Of a DNA stretch of 64,000 bases, positions 32,245-40,050 are shown in pieces (the stretch's first letter is position 1; every line of letters begins with the position of its first letter). The notes under the pieces were generated by a model. It was not told the origin of the DNA. It searched no databases and saw only the letters and a program-made list of their open reading frames with translations. The translations under genes and the position numbers were made by a program. The DNA comes from Stenotrophomonas_A sp035629025 (GTDB lineage: Bacteria; Pseudomonadota; Gammaproteobacteria; Xanthomonadales; Xanthomonadaceae): positions 3,231 to 67,230 of the forward strand of contig DASPIU010000016.1 in assembly GCA_035629025.1 (NCBI GenBank), read 5' to 3'.

Positions 32245-33324
32245 ATGCCCCGCTCCACCGCCTTCGCCCCGTCCATCCGGGCCCTCGTTCTGGCCACGGC
32301 CCTGGCCCTGCCCGGCGCCACCCTGCCCGCTACCGCGTGGGCGGTGCCGTTCTGGGGCGCGCGCCAGTCAAGCCCGGCCAGCACGCCGCCGGCCGAGCTC
32401 AAGCCCGGCGAATGGATCTGGGGCGGGGTGAACAAGGGTTGGGGACCGATGGCCGTGATCGTCAGCCTCACCGAACAGCGTGCCTACGCCTATCGCAACG
32501 GCATCCTGATCGGCGTGACCACGATCAGCAGTGGCAAGGAGGGTTATGAGACGCCGACCGGCGTGTTCACCATCCTGCAGAAGGACAAGGACCACCGTTC
32601 CAACCAGTACAACAACGCGCCCATGCCCTACCAGCAGCGGCTGACCTGGGGCGGCGTGGCGCTGCATGCCGGCGGCCTGCCCGGCTACCCGGAGTCGCAC
32701 GGTTGCGTGCACCTGCCCAGCGAATTCGCGCGACTGCTGTTCGAGAACTCGAACATGGGCATGGTGGTGGTCGTATCCGAGGCCGGCGTCAGCCCCGAGG
32801 ACGTGGTGCATCCGCGCGCGGTCAGCCCGATCGACCCGCTCACCGGCGCGCAGCGTCCGCTGCTGCCACTGGGCAACGGCCAGGCCTACACCTGGCAACC
32901 GCTGGCGGCGCCGAGCGGACCGGTGTCGATGCTGATGAGCACCGCCGACCAGCAGCTGCTGGTGTTCCGCAATGGCGTGGAGATCGGCCGTGCACGCATT
33001 GCGCTGCACGACGCCGGCACACCGGTCGGCACCCAGGCTTTCATCGTCGGCCAGGGTTTCCTGCCGGGCGAAATCCCCGATCTACCCGGGCAACGCATGC
33101 CGAACTGGATGCGCATCGGCATCCCCGGCGAGGCCAACGCCGGGCAGGCGCTGGACGCCGCGACAGTCGGCCGCCTGCAGGTGCCCACCGGCTTTCTCGC
33201 CAACGTGCTGCCGTTGCTGACCCCGGGTGTGGTGCTGGTCGCGACCGACCAGCCGATCCTGCCGGAGACCACCGGCGCGGCGGTGCAGGTGCTGGATTCG
33301 GACCCGCCGGAGTCGCCGCGCTGA
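32245..33324 (+). CDS. L,D-transpeptidase (YkuD domain)
   Basis: The 359-residue exported protein has a signal peptide (LVLATALALPGATLPATAWA) and a YkuD domain with the catalytic LHAGGLPGYPESHGCVHLP motif (C154). Such enzymes form 3-3 peptidoglycan cross-links or attach lipoproteins to the wall. The region after about residue 200 is a second domain with a repeated beta pattern (MLMSTADQQLLVFRNGVEIG) resembling the first strands of YkuD, so it may be a degenerate duplicate. A -10-like TAGGAT lies at 32212-32217. Confidence 0.9.
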   Translation: MPRSTAFAPSIRALVLATALALPGATLPATAWAVPFWGARQSSPASTPPAELKPGEWIWGGVNKGWGPMAVIVSLTEQRAYAYRNGILIGVTTISSGKEGYETPTGVFTILQKDKDHRSNQYNNAPMPYQQRLTWGGVALHAGGLPGYPESHGCVHLPSEFARLLFENSNMGMVVVVSEAGVSPEDVVHPRAVSPIDPLTGAQRPLLPLGNGQAYTWQPLAAPSGPVSMLMSTADQQLLVFRNGVEIGRARIALHDAGTPVGTQAFIVGQGFLPGEIPDLPGQRMPNWMRIGIPGEANAGQALDAATVGRLQVPTGFLANVLPLLTPGVVLVATDQPILPETTGAAVQVLDSDPPESPR

Positions 33325-33331
33325 GCGTCGC

Positions 33332-33667
33332 TCAGGCCTTGCGCAGGTAGATCGTCTTCAGCACCAGGCCCTTGATCTTGTCCGAGTGGCCTTCGATGTG
33401 TTCGGCATCATCCTCGACCAGGCGGATGTTGCGGATCACCGTGCCCTGCTTGAGCGGGATCGATGAACCCTTGACCTTGAGGTCCTTGATCACGGTGACG
33501 GTATCGCCGTTGGCAAGCACGTTGCCGTTGCTGTCGCGCACGACCGTGCCGGCGGCGGCCGGTTCGCCCTCGGCCCATTCGTGGCCGCAATCGGCGCAGA
33601 CCAGCAACGCGCCGTCGGCATAGGTGTTTTCAAGCGAACATTGCGGGCAAGGCGGCACGGCAGGCAT
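33332..33667 (-). CDS. yjdM: YjdM/PhnA-family zinc ribbon protein
   Basis: The 111-residue protein has an N-terminal zinc ribbon (CPQC...CADC) and a C-terminal SH3-like fold with the family string DSNGNVLANGDTVTVIKDLKVKG. It was named PhnA in old literature but is not an alkylphosphonate enzyme. The function is unclear. The stop is 7 bp from the convergent L,D-transpeptidase stop. The ATG at 33667 begins the ribbon; a longer frame to 33703 adds 12 residues. Confidence 0.9.
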   Translation of the reverse strand: MPAVPPCPQCSLENTYADGALLVCADCGHEWAEGEPAAAGTVVRDSNGNVLANGDTVTVIKDLKVKGSSIPLKQGTVIRNIRLVEDDAEHIEGHSDKIKGLVLKTIYLRKA

Positions 33668-33812
33668 GGCGATCACGGCATGGGAGAGGAGAAGCAGCGC
33701 CATTGTACGGGCCGCAACCGGCCGGCGCCTTCGGCAACCGGCAGCGCGCGCCTACACGCCCACGGCACGCGCGCCTGCGGATCATCGTGGCTCCGCGTCT
33801 GCATGGAGGTCC

Positions 33813-34793
33813 ATGGTGAGCGCTTCCCAAGGTTCCCGCTTCGTCGTGTATGTGGCGTTGGCCGGCAATTTCGGCATCGCCGTTGCCAAGTTCGTGGCCG
33901 CGGCCATTTCCGGCAGCTCGGCCATGCTCAGCGAAGGCGTGCATTCGCTGGTCGACACGGCCAACGAACTGCTGTTGCTGCACGGCCTGCGTCGCGCCGA
34001 ACGCCCGCCGACGCCGACACACCCGTTCGGGCATGGGCGCGAGCTGTACTTCTGGAGTTTCATCGTCGCCTTGCTGGTGTTCGCGATGGGCGCGGGCATC
34101 TCGCTGTACGAAGGCATCGTGCATCTGCGCCACCCCGAGCCGGCGCGGAACCATGGCCTGGCCTATGCGGTGCTCGGCGTGTCCTTCGCCTTCGAGGGTG
34201 CGTCCTGGTGGGTGGCGTTGCGCGAGTTCCGCCGGCGCAAGGGCGCGCTGGGCTATTTCGCCGCGTTCCGCCAGAGCAAGGACCCGAGCACCTTCACTGT
34301 GCTGCTGGAAGACAGTGCCGCCCTGCTCGGCCTGCTGATCGCCTTCTTCGGCCTGCTCGCTGCGCAGTGGCTGGACATGCCGCAGCTCGATGGCGTGGCC
34401 TCGATCGGCATTGCCGCGGTGCTGGCCTGCACCGCCTTCCTGCTTGCGCGCGAAACCAAGGGCCTGCTGATCGGCGAGCCGGCGCACCCGCATGTGGCCC
34501 AATCGCTGCTGGACATCGCCGGGCACGACCCGGACGTGCGCGCCGCCAATGGCGTGCTGACCATGCAGATGGGGCCGAGCCAGGTGGTCGCCGCGCTCAG
34601 CGCCGAGTTCGAGGACAGCCGTACGACGCCGCAGATCGAAGCGTGCATCGGCCGCATCGAGCACGCCGCGCGGCAGCGCCATCCCGATCTGGTGGCCTTG
34701 TTCATCAAGCCGCAGACCCCGGAGGTGTGGCACGCACGGCGCGAGCGCATGGAGCAGGCCGGGGACGACGCGGTGGAGCGCGGCATCCCGTAG
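33813..34793 (+). CDS. Cation diffusion facilitator family transporter
   Basis: The 326-residue protein exports divalent metal (usually Zn, Fe or Mn) by proton exchange. It has six helices, the binding-site motif SEGVHSLVDTANELLLL in helix 2, HPFGHGRELYFW between helices 2 and 3, and EDSAALLGLLIAFFG in helix 5, then a cytoplasmic domain. Metal specificity cannot be assigned. GGAGGT at 33805-33810 is an unusually good ribosome binding site for the ATG at 33813. The stop codon TAG overlaps a -10-like TAGAAT used, probably, by the next gene. Confidence 0.92.
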   Translation: MVSASQGSRFVVYVALAGNFGIAVAKFVAAAISGSSAMLSEGVHSLVDTANELLLLHGLRRAERPPTPTHPFGHGRELYFWSFIVALLVFAMGAGISLYEGIVHLRHPEPARNHGLAYAVLGVSFAFEGASWWVALREFRRRKGALGYFAAFRQSKDPSTFTVLLEDSAALLGLLIAFFGLLAAQWLDMPQLDGVASIGIAAVLACTAFLLARETKGLLIGEPAHPHVAQSLLDIAGHDPDVRAANGVLTMQMGPSQVVAALSAEFEDSRTTPQIEACIGRIEHAARQRHPDLVALFIKPQTPEVWHARRERMEQAGDDAVERGIP

Positions 34794-34837
34794 AATGCGC
34801 GGCCCCGCGGCCTGGCCGTGCAGCACGTGACAGCCTC

Positions 34838-36190
34838 ATGCGCCTGGGCATCGACTTCGGTACCAGCAACTCGGCGGCCGCCGCGGTGATCGGCGGCCAG
34901 GTCGTGCCGGTGGCATTCGGCGCGGCCCTGCAATTCCGCACCACGGTGTATTTCCCCGAGGTGATGCGCGACCCCAACGACTTCGCCCTGACCCCGGCGA
35001 TGGAGCACGAAGTCGAACGGCTCATCGATGCCGGCCGCCGTGACGCATTGGCCGCCGGCCGTCCGCGCGAGGAAGCAGCGCTGCGCCGCGACGCCGTTCG
35101 CGTGGTGCGCCGCCAGTGGATGGAAGAGGCCGTGCGCGAACCGGCCAGTTCGGCTGCACTGCTGCACAACGCGGTGTACGGCGACGAGGCGCTGGAAGCC
35201 TATTTCCTGGAAAACGAAGGCAACCTGGTGCAGAGCCCGAAGTCCATGCTCGGCTACAGCCTGCACCCGCGTGCGCGCCAGACCATCAGCGGCATCGCCA
35301 GCCACATCCTCGAACACATCCGCCTCACCGCCTCGCGTCAGTTCGACCACAACATCCGCCATGCGCTGATTGGCCGACCGGTGCGCTTCCGCAGCTCGAT
35401 CGGCGAGGCCGGCAATGCGCAGGCGCTGGAAATCCTGCAGGCGGCGGCAAGCGATGCCGGCTTCGACGACATCGAGTTCCTTGAAGAACCGGCCGCCGCG
35501 GCCATGCACCACCACGCCGGCAGTGCCGAGCGCCACGAAGCGGTGATCGTCGACATCGGCGGCGGCACCACCGACATCGCCCACGCCAGCGTCGGCGGCC
35601 AGGCCGCGCCGCAGGTGCATCGTGCCTGGGGTGTGGCGCGCGGCGGCACCGACATCGACCTGGCCCTGAGCCTGGCCGGCTTCATGCCGCTGTTCGGCCG
35701 CGGCAGCACGCGCGTGCCGGCGCACCATTACGTCGAAGCGGCGATGGTGCAGGACCTGCCACGCCAGCGCGACTTCCGCCAGCACCGCTACGACAACGTG
35801 CCGGAGCCCTACCAGACGCGCCTGCAGGCGCTGCAGGAAGCCGGCAACACCGCGCGCCTGTACCGCGCGGTGGAGCGCAGCAAGATTGCGCTGAGCGATG
35901 CGCCCGCTCATGCCGAGGCGCTGGACTTCATCGAACCCGGCCTCGGCACCGACATCGCTGCCAGCGCCCTGGTGACCGCCGCTGGGGGCTACCTGGACGA
36001 GCTCGAAGCGCTACTGCGTAGCGTGGTGGCCGATATCGGCCACGTGCCCGCCGTGGTGTTCCTGACCGGCGGCATGTCGCGCGCCGGCTACGTGCGCGAG
36101 CGAGTGATGGCCTGCTTCCCGGGCGCGCGGCTGGTGCATGGCGATCCTTCTTTTGGCGTGGTGCAGGGCCTGGCGCTGGCGGCAGCGTGA
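34838..36190 (+). CDS. Hsp70-family protein (YegD type)
   Basis: The 450-residue protein is an actin/Hsp70-fold ATPase without the long C-terminal lid. It has the phosphate loops LGIDFGTSNSAAA and VIVDIGGGTTDIA, plus a late TGGMSRAGYVRERV adenosine-type motif. YegD is an atypical Hsp70 of unknown clients. The ATG at 34838 is the only start that precedes the phosphate-1 loop directly. A -10-like TAGAAT lies at 34791-34796. Confidence 0.9.
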   Translation: MRLGIDFGTSNSAAAAVIGGQVVPVAFGAALQFRTTVYFPEVMRDPNDFALTPAMEHEVERLIDAGRRDALAAGRPREEAALRRDAVRVVRRQWMEEAVREPASSAALLHNAVYGDEALEAYFLENEGNLVQSPKSMLGYSLHPRARQTISGIASHILEHIRLTASRQFDHNIRHALIGRPVRFRSSIGEAGNAQALEILQAAASDAGFDDIEFLEEPAAAAMHHHAGSAERHEAVIVDIGGGTTDIAHASVGGQAAPQVHRAWGVARGGTDIDLALSLAGFMPLFGRGSTRVPAHHYVEAAMVQDLPRQRDFRQHRYDNVPEPYQTRLQALQEAGNTARLYRAVERSKIALSDAPAHAEALDFIEPGLGTDIAASALVTAAGGYLDELEALLRSVVADIGHVPAVVFLTGGMSRAGYVRERVMACFPGARLVHGDPSFGVVQGLALAAA

Positions 36191-36294
36191 TCGTGTGAGG
36201 CCAGGCCGCAACACTGTGTCCGGCCGGCGTGGCGCGGCATAGCCAGTGCACGCAGCTATGCTGCGGACCTTTCCACTGTGCAGGACGCTCAAAG

Positions 36295-36813
36295 ATGTCG
36301 CTGACTCTCCACCAGACCACCGTGCCCGTGCTCGTGCACGGCCTGCGCCAACTCTCCCACGTGCTCGACAAGGGCCTGGCCCACGCCACCGCGCAAGGCC
36401 TGGACCCGGCCACCCTGGTCAACGCGCGCCTGGCCGCCGACATGCTGCCGCTGTCAGGGCAGGTGCAGCGCGCCAGCGACACCGCCAAGGCCAGCGTGCA
36501 GCGCCTGTCGCAAGTCGCCGCGCCGAAGCTGGAAGACAACGAGCAGACCTTCGAGCAATTGCAGGCCCGCATTGCCGCCACCATCGACTATCTGCTGGCG
36601 GTGCCGGCCGAGGCGTTCGAGGGCGAACGCGACATCGTGCTGAAATTCGGCCCGCTGCAGACGCGCTTTGACGGCCCGGGCTATCTGACCGAGTTCGCGC
36701 TGCCGAACTTCTTTTTCCACGTCACCACGGCCTACGGCATCCTGCGCAACCAGGGCGTGGCGATCGGCAAGCTGGATTACCTGGGCCGTATCGGGCAGGC
36801 CGATCCGGCCTGA
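36295..36813 (+). CDS. DUF1993 family protein
   Basis: The 172-residue protein has the four-helix DinB-like pattern of DUF1993: TTVPVLVHGLRQLSHVLDKG, NARLAADMLPLSGQVQRASDTAK and LPNFFFHVTTAYGILRNQGV. Its role is unknown. A -10-like TATGCT is at 36257-36262. The last codons (GCCGATCCGGCCTGA) are the first unit of a short tandem repeat that continues downstream, so the 3' end of the gene may have seeded the repeat. Confidence 0.88.
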   Translation: MSLTLHQTTVPVLVHGLRQLSHVLDKGLAHATAQGLDPATLVNARLAADMLPLSGQVQRASDTAKASVQRLSQVAAPKLEDNEQTFEQLQARIAATIDYLLAVPAEAFEGERDIVLKFGPLQTRFDGPGYLTEFALPNFFFHVTTAYGILRNQGVAIGKLDYLGRIGQADPA

Positions 36814-36928
36814 TCGACCCTCGGAGGCTGATCCGGATGCGTGATCCGGCCTGATCGCCCCTCGGGGCTAATCCGGATGCGCAATGCCCTTTGCCCGTCG
36901 GGGCTGATCTGGATACGCAATGCCCACT
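36801..36928. repeat. Three decaying tandem repeats at the DUF1993 3' end
   Basis: The units GATCCGGCCTGATCGACCCT and GATCCGGCCTGATCGCCCCT start at 36802 and 36843, 41 bp apart. A third, more divergent unit keeps GGGGCTGATCTGGATACGCA. The first unit contains the DUF1993 stop codon. A REP element begins directly after the third unit. Confidence 0.75.
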
Positions 36929-37023
36929 GTAGGAGCGGCTCTTGTGGCCTTCTCGGCCATCAGCCGCGACCGTGATCTGTTAGATCGCGACTCCGCCGGT
37001 CGGGGCTGAAGCCCCTCCTACAG
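36929..37023. repeat. REP composite
   Basis: GTAGGAGCGGCTCTTGTGGC leads a palindrome closed by GGCCATCAGCCGCGACCGTG, then the linker ATCTGTTAGATCGCGACTCC and the facing unit GGGGCTGAAGCCCCTCCTAC. The design is identical to those at 8.9 and 26.5 kb. Confidence 0.85.
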
Positions 37024-37050
37024 GACCCCCAGCCGCAGGTAACGCCCCCG

Positions 37051-37087
37051 CTGAATAAGACGCCAAGCCTCCAGGCTCGGCGTCTTC
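37051..37087. other. Long hairpin upstream of the 61-aa gene
   Basis: GCTGAA-TA-AGACGCC-A-AGCC pairs with GGCT-C-GGCGTCT-TCAGC around a 3-4 nt loop, giving about 16 paired bases. There is no T run. The rest of 37088-37304 contains a second small hairpin GCAGGCC/GGCCTGC (about 37258-37275) and otherwise no ORF; from 36814 to 37304 I see only repeats and this structure. It could be a leader structure or transcription signal for the gene at 37305. Confidence 0.5.
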
Positions 37088-37304
37088 AGCCCATTCAGGT
37101 GGGAATTAACGAACCTCTACGCGCACAGGCGTAAGCTCCACCAGCGCGGCGCTCCCTGCGCCGCCGACGCTTCCGCGTCCTTCGCGTGATTCCCGCCTTG
37201 CGACCATGCCGGCCCGTGCCGGCCGGCCGCTTTCACTCCCAGGCATCGCGCATCGCCGCAGGCCCTATGGCCTGCGCCCCCTCCCCACTCAGGAGAGCCG
37301 CTAC

Positions 37305-37490
37305 ATGGCACGTCCCAGCAAGCAGAAGATCCAGCCCACCGTATCGCGCGCCGACGGCAAGACCCAGCCGCTGAACCGCGAGCGCATTGCCGCCGACCTG
37401 GCCGCGTTCCGCAAGGCCGGCGGCCGCATCGAAGTGCTGCCGACCTTCTTCCGCCCCGGCCGCCCGGCCAACGACCACGAAGGCGATTGA
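37305..37490 (+). CDS. Small basic conserved-looking protein
   Basis: This is a 61-residue protein with a basic N-terminus (ARPSKQKIQP), a helix RERIAADLAAFRKAGGRIEV and a Pro/Arg-rich end PTFFRPGRPANDHEGD. AGGAGA lies at 37291-37296, 9 bp before the ATG, a good ribosome binding site. I do not recognise a named family. The ordered codon pattern and strong start support a real gene. The long non-coding leader (about 270 bp with hairpins) is unusual. Confidence 0.7.
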   Translation: MARPSKQKIQPTVSRADGKTQPLNRERIAADLAAFRKAGGRIEVLPTFFRPGRPANDHEGD

Positions 37491-37517
37491 GCCCTCGCGG
37501 CCACTTCGCGGCGGCGC

Positions 37518-38411
37518 TCAGCCGCCGCGCCGCACCCGCACCCCGCCGGAGTGCGAATCGATACTGACGTCGCCGTTGCCACTCCCCAGACGCACGTCCA
37601 GGCTGCTTCCCGGCCCATAACGCGGCCGCTCCACCTCGCCGGCATCGCTGTCGATGTCGCCGCTGAAGGTTTCCACCCGCAGCCGCGCCGAGATATCCCG
37701 CGGCAGGCGCACGCCGATGTCGCCACTCACGCTCTGCAGCTCCACGCTGCCGCCCGGCGCCAACGCCGCGATGCCCAGGTCCATGTCGCCCGATACCGTT
37801 TCGGCGCGCAGGCGTGACAACTGCCCTGCTTCCAGCCCGATGCTGCCGGACACGGTTTCCAGGCCGATGTCGCCGCGCGCGCCCTGCCCGGCGCGCAGGC
37901 GCCCGCTGACCGTGTTCGCGCGCAGGCGCTGCGTCGCCAGTTGCACCTGCAAGCCACCGCTGACCGTGGACAGTTGCGACTCGCGCGCCTTGCCCTGCGC
38001 CCGCAGCTCGCCGGACACGGTCTGCGCCTGCAGGCGCTCCAGATCCACATCGTCCACGTCGAGGTCGGCACTGACCGTCTGCGCCTGCAGCTGCGCCCCG
38101 CGCGGCACGCGCAACTCGAGTTCCGTGCCATGCGAATTGCGCCCGTTCTGCGGGTAGACCACGCGCAGCTGCACGCGGTTGGCGCTGCTTTGCACGTCCA
38201 GGCGCTGGCCTTCGCCGAGCTGACCGGTCAGGGTCACTTCGTTGCGATCCCAGCCACGCACGCGCACCTGGCCGGCGACGTTGTCCAGTTCGACGCGGCC
38301 GCCGCTGGCCAGCGTGTGGCGTTCGTTGACCGCGCTCTGAGCGTGCGCCGGTGCGGCCTGGACCGCGATCGCGGCGGCGAACAATACGGGAATGAGCGGT
38401 AGTGGTTTCAT
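37518..38411 (-). CDS. Exported DUF4097 beta-solenoid-like protein
   Basis: The 297-residue protein has a signal peptide (LIPVLFAAAIAVQAAPAHA) and then about ten short repeats of the type LQAQTVSGELRAQG, ending with SVSGDIGVRL and GNGDVSIDSHSGGVRV. This is the regular pattern of DUF4097, which probably folds as a beta-solenoid or beta-sandwich outside the inner membrane. It follows the anti-sigma gene by 16 bp on the same strand, so it is a likely member of the ECF operon. Confidence 0.85.
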   Translation of the reverse strand: MKPLPLIPVLFAAAIAVQAAPAHAQSAVNERHTLASGGRVELDNVAGQVRVRGWDRNEVTLTGQLGEGQRLDVQSSANRVQLRVVYPQNGRNSHGTELELRVPRGAQLQAQTVSADLDVDDVDLERLQAQTVSGELRAQGKARESQLSTVSGGLQVQLATQRLRANTVSGRLRAGQGARGDIGLETVSGSIGLEAGQLSRLRAETVSGDMDLGIAALAPGGSVELQSVSGDIGVRLPRDISARLRVETFSGDIDSDAGEVERPRYGPGSSLDVRLGSGNGDVSIDSHSGGVRVRRGG

Positions 38412-38427
38412 CGGGCTTCCTCGGGTG

Positions 38428-39009
38428 TCAGGTGGCGCGGGCCGGCGCACCGAGCGCGGCCATGCGGGTCAGTTCAAGGCGTTTGTCGTACGTGCGGCGC
38501 AGCTGGCCGAGCAGGTAGCGCGCGTCGGGGCGCTCGCGCAGGGCGCTGCGAATCTGCGCGGCACTGTCGTCGAGCTCGCGCAAGGCCGGTTGCAGCTCGG
38601 CAGGGACCGGGGCGGATGGCAGCGCGGCCATCGCCTGGTGATACTCGCCCGACAGGCTGTCGGCCTGGGCCAGCAGCGGCGCCTGCACCGGTGCCTGGAC
38701 GGGTTGCGACTGCGCCGGCGCCTGCGAAAGCACGGGATTGACCGTCTGCTCGGGTACGTGGGCGTGCGGCAACAGCAGCACCGTCACGGCCAGCAGTGAC
38801 GCGGCGGCCGCCAGGCTGAGCGGGAGGCGCCAGCGTCGGCGCGAAGCCGGCCGCGGGATGCGTGCCGCTGGCCGCAGCGGCGCCGTGGTCGCGACATCGG
38901 CATCGAGCGCGGCATTGATGCCCTGCCATACCGATTCGGGCGGAGTGCGCCGCGTCGGCAAGCCGCGCAGCCCGGCCAGCAGGTCGTCGTCGTGTTCGTT
39001 GGGGTTCAT
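38428..39009 (-). CDS. Probable anti-sigma factor (single membrane helix)
   Basis: The 193-residue protein has a charged N-terminal cytoplasmic part (NEHDDDLLAGLRGLPTRRTP), a single membrane helix at about residues 61-81, and a periplasmic Gln/Pro-rich part. No zinc ZAS motif is seen. Its start overlaps the ECF sigma stop (ATGA), and size and topology are those of an anti-sigma factor. The identification rests on context. The sigma-binding region is expected in the first 60 residues. Confidence 0.72.
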   Translation of the reverse strand: MNPNEHDDDLLAGLRGLPTRRTPPESVWQGINAALDADVATTAPLRPAARIPRPASRRRWRLPLSLAAAASLLAVTVLLLPHAHVPEQTVNPVLSQAPAQSQPVQAPVQAPLLAQADSLSGEYHQAMAALPSAPVPAELQPALRELDDSAAQIRSALRERPDARYLLGQLRRTYDKRLELTRMAALGAPARAT

Positions 39010-39575
39010 GCCGTTTCTCCCATGCGCGCGCGCAGCAGGCCGCGCGCGCGATGCAATTGTGCCTTGGAACTGCCGACCGCCATCTGCAGCGTTTCGGCGA
39101 TTTCCTGGTGTTTCCAGCCTTCGATGTCGTGCAGCACCAGCACCGCGCGGGCGCGCGGCGGCAGGGTTTCCAGCGCCCGCTCCAGGTCGATGCGCTGCGA
39201 GGGACAGGGCTCGCGGCCGGCCAGCTCGGCCAGCGCGGACTCGTCGGTCGGCTCGCCTTCGCTGCCGCGCGCGCGCAGCTCCATCAAGGCGGTGTTGACC
39301 GCCAGCCGGTGCAGCCACGTCGCCAGCGCGCTTTCAAAACGGAACTGCGGCAGCGCGCGCCAGGCGCGGATGAAGGTGTCCTGCAGTACGTCGTCGGCCC
39401 GCGCGGCCTGGCCGCCGCACAGGCGCCACACCACTGCATACAGGCGCGGCGCGTGGCGGCGGTAGATCGCCTCGTAGGCATGGCGGTCGCCGCTGGCCGC
39501 TGCACGGGCGAGGCTGTCGTCATCCGGGCTGGCGGGGGCGGTGGCGCGAAGGGTGGGCACGGTGGCGTCGAGCAT
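39006..39575 (-). CDS. ECF-type RNA polymerase sigma factor
   Basis: The 189-residue protein has region 2 (DRHAYEAIYRRHAPRLYAVV and DVLQDTFIRAWRALPQF) and region 4 (LPPRARAVLVLHDIEGWKHQ, SSKAQLHRARGLL). The group is probably one of the DUF4097-associated ECF sets. It heads a three-gene operon with its anti-sigma factor (ATGA overlap) and the DUF4097 protein, so it may respond to envelope stress. The ATG at 39575 is chosen because the long upstream frame is shadow sequence. An AAGGTTTAA inverted repeat lies upstream. Confidence 0.9.
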   Translation of the reverse strand: MLDATVPTLRATAPASPDDDSLARAAASGDRHAYEAIYRRHAPRLYAVVWRLCGGQAARADDVLQDTFIRAWRALPQFRFESALATWLHRLAVNTALMELRARGSEGEPTDESALAELAGREPCPSQRIDLERALETLPPRARAVLVLHDIEGWKHQEIAETLQMAVGSSKAQLHRARGLLRARMGETA

Positions 39576-39601
39576 ATCCCTTGGATGTGCCGGGGCGGAA
39601 A

Positions 39602-39649
39602 AAGGTTTAAAGGCTGGCTGCCGCCGCCGTCGCGGGGCGCTTAAACCTT
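39602..39649. promoter_or_regulatory. Spaced inverted repeat ahead of the ECF operon
   Basis: AAGGTTTAA at 39602-39610 and TTAAACCTT at 39641-39649 form a perfect inverted repeat with 39 bp between equivalent ends, about four helix turns. It sits between the sigma gene start (39575, minus) and the plus-strand ORF at 39716. It could be an operator or part of an autoregulated promoter. The AT-rich arms stand out in this GC-rich region. Confidence 0.45.
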
Positions 39650-39715
39650 CCGGACATCGACTGCATCCAAGCTTGCATAGCCGCGGCCCCACCGCGCAGC
39701 ACGAGGACGGATCCG

Positions 39716-39982
39716 ATGCCCGCAAGCCTGTTGGGCCTGATGTTGCTGGCCTGCCCCCAGCACTGCGAACTGCCGCTGCCCGGCAGCGTGCTGGAACTGC
39801 GCGTGCAGGCGGCGCAATGGCAATGGTGCCTGCGCGGCGACGAACCCGCGCGCTGGCGCCTGTGCGAGGAAGATTTGCTGGATGCCCTGCGCGCGCCACT
39901 GCACAGCGCGTTGCAAGGCCTGGCCGACAGGCCGCTGCCACGGCACAGGCACGGCTGCGGCGAAGACCGATACATTTCGTAG
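39716..39982 (+). CDS. Hypothetical 88-aa protein, divergent from the ECF operon
   Basis: The product has a hydrophobic start (PASLLGLMLLACP), five cysteines and three tryptophans, with no motif that I recognise. AGGACGG precedes the ATG by about 5 bp. An overlapping minus-strand frame (39641-39985) is less protein-like. Without this gene the interval 39576-40050 would be 475 bp of non-coding DNA. I rate it as possible rather than firm. Confidence 0.42.
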   Translation: MPASLLGLMLLACPQHCELPLPGSVLELRVQAAQWQWCLRGDEPARWRLCEEDLLDALRAPLHSALQGLADRPLPRHRHGCGEDRYIS

Positions 39983-39993
39983 CACGATTCCGA

Positions 39994-40022
39994 TTGGCAG
40001 GGTGCGGACCGAATCCTAATGT
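39994..40022 (+). promoter_or_regulatory. Sigma-70-type promoter of the acyl-CoA synthetase gene
   Basis: TTGGCA (39994-39999) and TAATGT (40017-40022) are separated by 17 bp. The ATG at 40051 follows 29 bp after the -10, which fits a short leader. Confidence 0.6.
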
Positions 40023-40050
40023 CGGTCGTGTCTCCCTCGTTCGCCGCACC

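Noticed and set aside
33624..33812. N-terminal extension of the CDF transporter
   Set aside because: The upstream frame has no conserved residues, and a near-perfect GGAGGT lies before the ATG at 33813.
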